The notes under the pieces are model-generated. The model searched no databases. It saw only the letters and a program-made list of their open reading frames with translations, and had not been told where the DNA came from. This document shows positions 1 to 5,049 of a DNA stretch of 5,049 nucleotides, piece by piece. A program made the translations under genes and the position numbers. This DNA comes from an uncultured Verrucomicrobiota bacterium (GTDB lineage Bacteria > Verrucomicrobiota > Kiritimatiellia > RFP12 > UBA3636). Each line of letters opens with the position of its first letter. The first letter of the stretch is position 1. The stretch is taken from contig CAMOEO010000238.1 in assembly GCA_946612175.1 (NCBI GenBank), forward strand, positions 1-5,049, written 5' to 3'.

Positions 1-85
1 AAGGGGGTTGGTGTAGGATGTCGTCCACGCCGGGAGGCAAGACGAAAACGTCCGTTGCGAAGCATCGGACTACACTTTCGTACCG

Positions 86-114
86 TTGCCCGGCAAGGAG
101 CCGGATAGTAGAAT
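86..114 (+). promoter_or_regulatory. Putative sigma70-like promoter of the large secreted-protein gene
   Basis: A -35-like TTGCCC at 86-91 and a -10-like TAGAAT at 109-114 (5 of 6 matches to TATAAT) are separated by exactly 17 nt, the optimal sigma70 spacing. Seven bases after the -10 is ATG 122, so transcription would begin at or beside that codon. The -10 overlaps the alternative ATG at 113, so if this promoter is the one used, a start at 113 cannot be in the transcript. The same layout recurs at 4740-4776, which raises confidence. The -35 match is weak (TTG only), and there is no experimental support. Confidence 0.42.
95..100 (+). promoter_or_regulatory. Possible Shine-Dalgarno for alternative start at 113
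   Basis: AAGGAG lies 12 nt before ATG 113, which is long but tolerable spacing, and 21 nt before ATG 122, which is too far. It supports the longer protein form starting MMRMKR, provided that transcription begins further upstream. It lies inside the spacer of the promoter proposed at 86-114, so only one of the two readings can be right for a given transcript. Confidence 0.3.
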
Positions 115-121
115 GATGCGC

Positions 122-3100
122 ATGAAACGGACAATCTTCCTTTCCGCCGCGGTCGCTGCGGCGCTTTCCATGGGCGCGGCGCTTCCGTGCCGGGCCGGCG
201 AGGCCCGGCGTGCGCCGGATGCGGCGGATCGGTTCAAGACGGTGTTTTCATGGGGCTGCGTGACGGACGAGGAGACGGCCCGCGCCTATGCCGGGATCGG
301 CGTCACGGACGTCTTCTACAAAGGCGTGGAGGGACTGGCCGCGGCCCGGAAGCACGGCCTTCGCGCGTATTGCGCGTTCGGTCCGCACGGCAACGGCCCG
401 CAGGTCCTGACACCGGAGCAGCAGAAGCGCTTCGACCACTTGTCCGGGGCGGATCTGCGCGGGCGGACGCCATCGGGGCCGGAGCTGGACAGGGTCGTGA
501 ACGAGCGGCGCGCCGCGGCGAAGTGCCAGTATGGCGGCGAGCCGGTGGCGGCCGGGGACCTATGCCCCGAGTCGATTCCGTGCTTCCTCGGCGACACGGA
601 TTGCGCGGCGTCGTTCGCGGCGCTCGCGAAAACGCTCGCGGAGAATCCGGAGGCGGACGGCATCGCCTTCGACTACATCGGCTACACGAACCTGCGCTCG
701 TGCGAGTGCGACGGCTGCAAGGCGCGCCTGGCGGCGTGGCTGAAGGAACACGGGCTCGAGGAGAACGAGGCGAACCGCGACCGGTTCTTCCGCGAGGGGC
801 TCGTCGGCTACGTCAACGCGCTGGTCGCCGAGGCGAAGCGGATCCGGCCCGGCATCCGGGTCGCGATCCACCTGTATCCCGTCTTCCTGCCCGATCCGCT
901 CTACGGCAGGGACCTGACGGCCGACTACGTGCAGGAGACCGCGGCGTGGTACTTCCCGTGGCCGGAGGAGAAGATCGCCGACTACACGCGGAGGATCGTG
1001 TCCGCCGAGCGCCGTCCGGGCTCGGTCGGCATGCCGTTCGTCGGCCTGAACGCGACCCCCGGCATGCCGCTCGAGGCGAAGACGCCCGAGCGGCTGGAGG
1101 CCGAGCTGAGGCTCATCCTCGCCAACGGCGGCGACCGCGTGGCGGTGTGCGGCGGCGACGACATGCTCAAGCCCGGCTATCGCGAGGTGTTCCGGAAGTT
1201 CACGGCCGGCGCGACGTGGTGGGCCGTGCCGGCGATGAGCAATGTCCAGCGCCTGCCGGACGCGATCCCCGCCGACGGCGAGCGCGGCGGCACGGTCCGC
1301 ATCGTCGCCGCCCGCGGCGAATACGAGCCCGGCTCGTTCGTCGTCCGCGCCGACGAGGACCTCGGAAAGGTGCAGCCCGTCGTCGGGCGGTTCGTGAACG
1401 AAAAGGGTGACGTCTTCCCTGCGGACGCGCTGGACCTCACGGTCGTCAAGGTCTGGTACCAGAACAGGAACGGGTGGTTCAGCTACTTCGCCGACACGGG
1501 CTTCAAGTTCTGCCCCGAGCTCCTCCTGCACGACGAGGACCTCGTCCGCGTCGACACGGCGAAGGAGGCGAACTATGCCCGCATCACGGCGCCGGACGGG
1601 ACGACGTCCGAGTGGTGGCTCAATCCGCCGCGGCTCCTGAACGGACGCTACTACGACCATTTTGTCCCGACGACCGCCTTCCCGTCGATGCGCCCCGGCT
1701 TCGCCGACGCGAAGACGATCCGGCCCGTCTCGCTGGAGAAGGGCGTCAGCAAGCAGTTCTTCCTCACGGCGCACGTCGCGCCCGGCACGCCCGCCGGAAC
1801 CTACCGCGGCGAGATCGGGTTCGGGTCGTTCTCCGTCCCCGTCGCCATCCGGGTCCTCGACTTCGAGCTCCCGAGGCCGATGGCCTACGCCGATCCCGGG
1901 ATGGACTTCCGCGTCTGCTTCTACGACTACATCAACCGCGGACAGATCCTCGCGCTCAACGGCGGCGACGAGGAGCTGATGTGGCGGCAGATGGAGGCGA
2001 TCCTCGCGGACGCCGTCGCGCACGGCCAGGACATGAAGTGGATCCCGGGCGCGACGGCCTCGGCCGAGGCCGAGCGCACGATCGCCGTCATGAAGAAGGT
2101 CGGGATGCGGACGGACGTCTTCGTCGGCGGCGTCGACTTCGTCTGGAAGGAGCGCGACGCCGCGGCGTCCCGGACGCGCGCGGAGCGCATCGCCGACTAC
2201 TACGACCGCACCTACGGCCACCACGACGTCTACGGCGGCTACGGCGACGAGCCGGGGACGTCGTTCTTCCCCGACAACCGGGCGATCTTCGACGCCTACC
2301 AGGCCGCGGGCCTGAAGTTCATCATCGCCTCGCACGACCACATCTTCGACCTCGCCGGCTACCGCTGGAACTGGCACAACGCCTCCCGCAAGCCGACCGA
2401 CCCCACCGCGCCGAACGTCTGGAACAAGATCGGCACGGGGACCTACAGCGCGTGGTACGCCGACCAGCACGTCGGCGCGGAGGACCCGGAGCTGAGCCGC
2501 CGCCAGAACGGCCTCGGCGCCTGGCTCAGCGGCTATTCCGCCCTCTGCAACTACGCCCACCACCTCGGCCCCTGGAACGACGACTCCGAGACCTACAAGC
2601 CGATGGTCTACGCCTACGGCACGGCGGACGGCGTCATCGACACGCTGCAGTGGGAGGGCTTCCGCGAGGGCGTCGACGACATCCGCTACGCGACGCTCCT
2701 GATGGCGCTCGCGCGAGAGGCGGAGAAGTCCGGCGACATCGAGCTGCGCTACCTCGCCGGCAAGGCGAAGGTGCTGCTCGCGCGCTTCGACGCGAAGACG
2801 GGCGACCTCAACGCCGCCCGTGGCGAGATGGTCGGCTTCATCGAGCGGCTGCGCGCCGCGCTGGGAGACAAGGCGGACCTCACGATCGCCGCCGCGAAGC
2901 GGCCCGGCGTCGAGCGCAAGCCCTACCCGCCCGCGGAGGAGGAGCCCGCGCCGGCCGACCCGAAGGCGCTCGCGGACTACTACGCCAAGCGCTACCGCGT
3001 CGAGGAGCAGATCGACGTCCTGCGGACGAACGGCTTCAAGACCGAGGCCGCGAAGGTGCTGTTCGGGCGCTCCGCCGAGCATTCGCGGGAGGCCGTCGCG

Positions 3101-4675
3101 CTCGCCGAGGAGGGGCTCGCGGACGCCGCGGCGGCGAACGACCGCGCGCGATTCCTCGACGCGTGGAGGTTCCTGCTGGACAACGCCCCCGAAGCCGCCG
3201 ACCGGCACGCGGAGGAGGCGGTGCGCGTCCTCGGCGCGGCGGCGGCCGCGGACGAGTGGCTCGGCCACGGCGCGGGGCTGCGCGTCGCGTACGACGCCAA
3301 CTGGGCGCGCCTGCGCCGCGAGTACGAACTGGCGCGCGTGGCGGACGGCGCCAGCACGAACCGCCTGTGGTCCTTCAAGGTCGTGCAGTACGCGATCCCG
3401 GCCTGGCTCGAGACCGGCGACGCGGAGACGGTCGCCGCGTTCTGCGACCTCGGCCTCGCGACGGCCGCGAAGGGCGACGCGCGCTGCGCGTACAAGCCGG
3501 AGGACGTCTACCTGCTCCGCCTCGCGAAGGCCGTCTGCGGCGCGAAGGACGCGGCGGCGGTCGCGGCGGCGCTCGCGGAGGCGGACCGGGCGTTCGGCGA
3601 AGGGATCGACCCGAAGAAGCGCAAGGAGCGCCTCGAGCGGCTCGGCTCGTTCGCGATGTGCGCGAATGACGAGGCGACGGTCCGCGGCGTCGCGGCCTAC
3701 CTCGACACCGTCTTCACGCCGAAGCCCGACAAGACCTACGTCGTCCGCTTCAGCCCCGTGCCCGTCCTCGGCCTCGGCGGCTGGGACGCCGCCGCGGCCG
3801 TCGCGAAGCCCGGCACGGAGAAGCTCGACCGCAGCTACGGCGGCGACGCCTCGTGCCTCTGGACGGACGTCGCGACGCAGCGCGGCGCGGTGGACGCCGG
3901 CGCGAACGGCGGCTACGCCCGCGTCCCCGAATGGCAGGCGCTGGCGGACGAGTGGGGCCTGCACTTCCGGCTCGAAGTCTTCGACGAGAAGGCGCCCGAG
4001 ATCGCTCTGGGCCTCGCGTCGGCGGGCTCGCTCGAAGGCTATCTCGCGCCGGGGCCGAACACGCCCTACCACGGCATCCTGCATTCCTTCCAGCCGGGCG
4101 GGCTCACGATCTACAACCCCGTCTACAGCCAGCCGGGCCACCGCGAGATCGACCCGGCCGACCGCGCGAACTGCCGCGAGGAGGTCGCCTTCACGGCGGA
4201 GTCCGTCGTCCTCTACTGGGCGTTCCCGTGGACGACCTGGGCGACGCGCGTCCCGACGGCGGATTCGGTCTGGGACTTCGAGCCGATGTTCTGGGGACGC
4301 AAGGGCAACTGCTCGTGGAACGGGCTCAAGACGATTCACGGGCGCTCCTCGTGGGGGCGCCTCGCCTTCGCGCTCACGGACGCCGACCGCCGCCGCATCC
4401 TGCGTCCCGTCCTCGCCGCCGCGCGCCGGTCGTACGAGGCCGAGAAGGGACCGACGGGCGCGTGCGGCATCTGGCGCAACGCCGAGGTCGGCGACCCGGC
4501 GTTCTACGAGAGCGTCCTGGCGCCGCTCGTGGAGAAGCTGGACGCGGCGGCGGCACGGGTTTCGGCGGACATGGACGACGCGACGGTCGACGAACTCGCG
4601 GCGACCGCGCTCCCCGCCTGGCACGACTTCGTGTTCGAGATCCAGCGCCTCCGCGCCGACTACCTGTTGCGCTAA
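122..4675 (+). CDS. Large secreted GH123/DUF4091-type glycoside hydrolase-like protein, multidomain
   Basis: Likely an exported carbohydrate-active enzyme of about 1517 residues; numbering here is from ATG 122. Residues 1-25 form a signal peptide: MKR, a hydrophobic Ala/Leu core, and cleavage near C-R-A. Residues ~40-365 read like a TIM-barrel glycosidase-type region, with GIAFDYIG near 180-187 and a C-x-C-x2-C motif at 194-199. Residues ~372-584 resemble the beta region that precedes DUF4091 (opening SNVQRLP; later PGTPAGTYRGEI). The catalytic-type barrel follows, with YGDEPG giving Asp709-Glu710, an aromatic WNWHN at 749-753, and the DUF4091 signature W-E-G-x-REGVDDIRY at 844-856. GH123 enzymes are retaining beta-N-acetylgalactosaminidases that use adjacent Asp and Glu, so a hexosaminidase-like role is inferred, not shown. 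A Pro/Glu linker (~933-950) leads to an Ala-rich helical, TPR-like region (~950-1200), then a Trp-rich beta-type region (~1204-1517) containing HGRSSWGRL, reminiscent of CBM9-like domains. ATG 122 was chosen for the compact signal peptide and the promoter geometry; ATG 113 and TTG 86 are in-frame alternatives. The reading frame is intact, ending in TAA. Confidence 0.88.
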   Translation: MKRTIFLSAAVAAALSMGAALPCRAGEARRAPDAADRFKTVFSWGCVTDEETARAYAGIGVTDVFYKGVEGLAAARKHGLRAYCAFGPHGNGPQVLTPEQQKRFDHLSGADLRGRTPSGPELDRVVNERRAAAKCQYGGEPVAAGDLCPESIPCFLGDTDCAASFAALAKTLAENPEADGIAFDYIGYTNLRSCECDGCKARLAAWLKEHGLEENEANRDRFFREGLVGYVNALVAEAKRIRPGIRVAIHLYPVFLPDPLYGRDLTADYVQETAAWYFPWPEEKIADYTRRIVSAERRPGSVGMPFVGLNATPGMPLEAKTPERLEAELRLILANGGDRVAVCGGDDMLKPGYREVFRKFTAGATWWAVPAMSNVQRLPDAIPADGERGGTVRIVAARGEYEPGSFVVRADEDLGKVQPVVGRFVNEKGDVFPADALDLTVVKVWYQNRNGWFSYFADTGFKFCPELLLHDEDLVRVDTAKEANYARITAPDGTTSEWWLNPPRLLNGRYYDHFVPTTAFPSMRPGFADAKTIRPVSLEKGVSKQFFLTAHVAPGTPAGTYRGEIGFGSFSVPVAIRVLDFELPRPMAYADPGMDFRVCFYDYINRGQILALNGGDEELMWRQMEAILADAVAHGQDMKWIPGATASAEAERTIAVMKKVGMRTDVFVGGVDFVWKERDAAASRTRAERIADYYDRTYGHHDVYGGYGDEPGTSFFPDNRAIFDAYQAAGLKFIIASHDHIFDLAGYRWNWHNASRKPTDPTAPNVWNKIGTGTYSAWYADQHVGAEDPELSRRQNGLGAWLSGYSALCNYAHHLGPWNDDSETYKPMVYAYGTADGVIDTLQWEGFREGVDDIRYATLLMALAREAEKSGDIELRYLAGKAKVLLARFDAKTGDLNAARGEMVGFIERLRAALGDKADLTIAAAKRPGVERKPYPPAEEEPAPADPKALADYYAKRYRVEEQIDVLRTNGFKTEAAKVLFGRSAEHSREAVALAEEGLADAAAANDRARFLDAWRFLLDNAPEAADRHAEEAVRVLGAAAAADEWLGHGAGLRVAYDANWARLRREYELARVADGASTNRLWSFKVVQYAIPAWLETGDAETVAAFCDLGLATAAKGDARCAYKPEDVYLLRLAKAVCGAKDAAAVAAALAEADRAFGEGIDPKKRKERLERLGSFAMCANDEATVRGVAAYLDTVFTPKPDKTYVVRFSPVPVLGLGGWDAAAAVAKPGTEKLDRSYGGDASCLWTDVATQRGAVDAGANGGYARVPEWQALADEWGLHFRLEVFDEKAPEIALGLASAGSLEGYLAPGPNTPYHGILHSFQPGGLTIYNPVYSQPGHREIDPADRANCREEVAFTAESVVLYWAFPWTTWATRVPTADSVWDFEPMFWGRKGNCSWNGLKTIHGRSSWGRLAFALTDADRRRILRPVLAAARRSYEAEKGPTGACGIWRNAEVGDPAFYESVLAPLVEKLDAAAARVSADMDDATVDELAATALPAWHDFVFEIQRLRADYLLR

Positions 4676-4704
4676 GAGGCCGCGTGTACGCGAAGAGCCC
4701 GGGG

Positions 4705-4734
4705 GTACATTTTAAGGGGTCTGTCCCCTTAAAA
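4705..4734. repeat. GTAC plus perfect 10-bp inverted repeat, REP-like hairpin by a transposase gene
   Basis: TTTTAAGGGG (4710-4719) and CCCCTTAAAA (4725-4734) are exact reverse complements around a 5-nt loop, TCTGT. GTAC at 4705-4708 sits one base 5' of the stem. RAYT transposases recognise REP hairpins that carry a conserved tetranucleotide at the 5' base (GTAG in E. coli), so GTAC plus hairpin just before a RAYT-like gene fits a transposase recognition or end structure. On either strand the stem is followed by A rather than T residues, so it is not a classical rho-independent terminator, although it could stall polymerase or protect the 3' end of the upstream mRNA. The AT-rich outer stem stands out from the surrounding GC-rich DNA. 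Calling it REP-like is inference from position and shape. Confidence 0.65.
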
Positions 4735-4739
4735 AGTGC

Positions 4740-4768
4740 TTGCAAGGGCGAGGCGGGTGTGGTAGAGT
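4740..4768 (+). promoter_or_regulatory. Putative sigma70-like promoter for the transposase gene
   Basis: TTGCAA at 4740-4745 and TAGAGT at 4763-4768 each match the -35 and -10 consensus at 4 of 6 positions and are 17 nt apart. The predicted start of transcription is about 4775, next to ATG 4776, giving either a leaderless small ORF or a 5' leader of roughly 120 nt before the transposase start at 4895. It begins 6 nt after the hairpin at 4710-4734, so the hairpin and promoter may travel together. Confidence 0.42.
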
Positions 4769-4775
4769 GGACCGC

Positions 4776-4898
4776 ATGACGAACAAAATGAGCAGAAGGG
4801 CGATGCGCGCGCAAGAGCGTACAGATTTGCGCGCAAAAGATCGCAATGGTTCGTGCTCGGAGGGGCGCGGATTGGGCGGGAAAGGAGGCGGAGCATGA
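4776..4898 (+). CDS. Possible 40-residue leader ORF overlapping the transposase start
   Basis: An open frame starts at ATG 4776 (MTNKMSRRAM...) and ends at TGA 4896-4898, overlapping the transposase ATG in an ATGA arrangement typical of translational coupling. The ATG lies exactly 7 nt after the -10-like TAGAGT, so it could be read from a leaderless mRNA; no convincing Shine-Dalgarno precedes it. The peptide is basic and Gly-rich at its C-terminal end (GLGGKGGGA), a composition imposed by the Shine-Dalgarno region beneath it, and it resembles no family I know. It may equally be untranslated 5' leader. Coding status is doubtful. Confidence 0.2.
   Translation: MTNKMSRRAMRAQERTDLRAKDRNGSCSEGRGLGGKGGGA
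4826..4837. repeat. 12-bp perfect palindrome TTTGCGCGCAAA
   Basis: TTTGCGCGCAAA equals its own reverse complement. Its GCGCGCAA half (4829-4836) is repeated directly at 4807-4814, 22 bp away, about two helical turns. Both copies lie between the proposed transposase promoter and its start codon, so a dimeric repressor site or an RNA structure is possible. In GC-rich DNA, alternating GC cores arise easily, so chance is a real alternative. Confidence 0.35.
4881..4888 (+). promoter_or_regulatory. Strong Shine-Dalgarno of the transposase gene
   Basis: AAAGGAGG lies 6 nt before ATG 4895 and closely matches the anti-Shine-Dalgarno complement. It fixes the transposase start and indicates efficient initiation independent of the possible leader ORF. 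Confidence 0.75.
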
Positions 4899-5049
4899 GG
4901 CGGCCGAGGGTGAAGGTCGAGGGCGAGGGGTTCTACCATGTGGTGAGCCGGATCGGGGGGAAGCGGTTCCTTATCGACGAGGCGGAGAAGGGCATCCTGC
5001 TGGGGATGATCCGCGCGGCGGCGGCGTTCTCGGGGGTGGAGCTGTACAC
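4895..5049 (+). CDS. REP-associated tyrosine transposase (RAYT / IS200-like TnpA), N-terminal part, cut by window end
   Basis: Only 51 codons plus two bases are present. The peptide begins MRRPRVKVEGEGFYHVVSR: a basic start, then the G-x-[FY]-Y-H-V-x-S-R signature at residues 12-19 that marks the first beta strand of Y1 (HUH) REP-associated transposases. A run expected to form the first helix follows (DEAEKGILLGMIRAAAAFSG), leading to VELY, where the strand before the HUH histidines would begin. The metal-binding HUH pair and catalytic Tyr lie beyond the window, so activity cannot be judged. Family members are single-strand DNA nucleases that act on REP-type hairpins, and one lies 160 bp upstream. 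Five of seven Gly codons here are GGG and two of six Arg codons are AGG, unlike the GGC/CGC-rich large gene, which suggests a separate origin. The start is set by AAAGGAGG with 6-nt spacing. Confidence 0.8.
   Translation, partial: MRRPRVKVEGEGFYHVVSRIGGKRFLIDEAEKGILLGMIRAAAAFSGVELY

Noticed and set aside
1..116. Possible tail of an upstream gene (frame open to TAG at 106-108) or a 32-codon ORF from ATG 18 ending in an ATGA overlap at 113-116
   Set aside because: Too short, no recognisable sequence, and the window edge prevents judging a ribosome site. The open frames are expected by chance in GC-rich DNA.
176..196. Lipoprotein signal at Cys23 of the large protein (ALPC)
   Set aside because: Pro at -1 and Leu at -2 do not fit the L-[AS]-[GA]-C lipobox. 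Cleavage near C-R-A by signal peptidase I is more plausible.
1474..3669. Overlapping + strand open frame of 731 codons
   Set aside because: It is an out-of-frame shadow with extreme Arg/Gly/Pro content; the correct frame carries recognisable GH123/DUF4091 motifs throughout.
560..4624. Very long antisense open frame (1354 codons) opposite the large gene
   Set aside because: Strong G/C bias at third positions of the real gene removes stops from this antisense frame. The translation is Arg/Val/Leu/Ala-rich with no motif, signal peptide or plausible initiation region.
4681..4692. Small hairpin CGCG-TGTA-CGCG after the stop codon as a terminator
   Set aside because: The stem is only 4-5 bp and there is no T tract directly after it. 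No convincing rho-independent terminator is visible for the large gene.

Overview
The window is GC-rich DNA, probably from a PVC-group bacterium. The family content fits Kiritimatiellota or Lentisphaerae, which carry large inventories of secreted GH123/DUF4091-like proteins and REP-associated transposases. That placement is inference from gene content and style; no marker gene is present. Nearly all of the window (122-4675, + strand) is one very large secreted protein of about 1517 residues. It has a signal peptide, an N-terminal barrel-like glycosidase-type region, a central GH123/DUF4091-type module with an Asp-Glu pair, an alpha-helical region, and a Trp-rich beta-type C-terminal region. 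It is most likely an exported carbohydrate-active enzyme; the substrate cannot be read from sequence.

Downstream (4676-5049) is a short intergenic region, then the first 51 codons of a REP-associated tyrosine transposase (RAYT, IS200-like TnpA) that runs off the window end. Between the two genes lie a perfect 10-bp AT/GC-stepped hairpin preceded by GTAC, a sigma70-like promoter, a possible 40-codon leader ORF ending in an ATGA overlap with the transposase start, a 12-bp palindrome, and a strong Shine-Dalgarno sequence. The transposase piece favours GGG and AGG codons, unlike the large gene, which fits an independently acquired mobile gene.

The most unexpected observation is that both putative promoters share one geometry: TTGC, 19 nt, TAGA(A/G)T, 7 nt, ATGA. 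In both, the predicted transcription start falls at or next to an ATG. For the large gene this implies a leaderless or near-leaderless mRNA starting at 122 and competes with a conventional start at 113 served by AAGGAG. The first 85 bases hold no gene I can support. The two genes do not appear to be functionally linked; the transposase looks like a neighbour by insertion.
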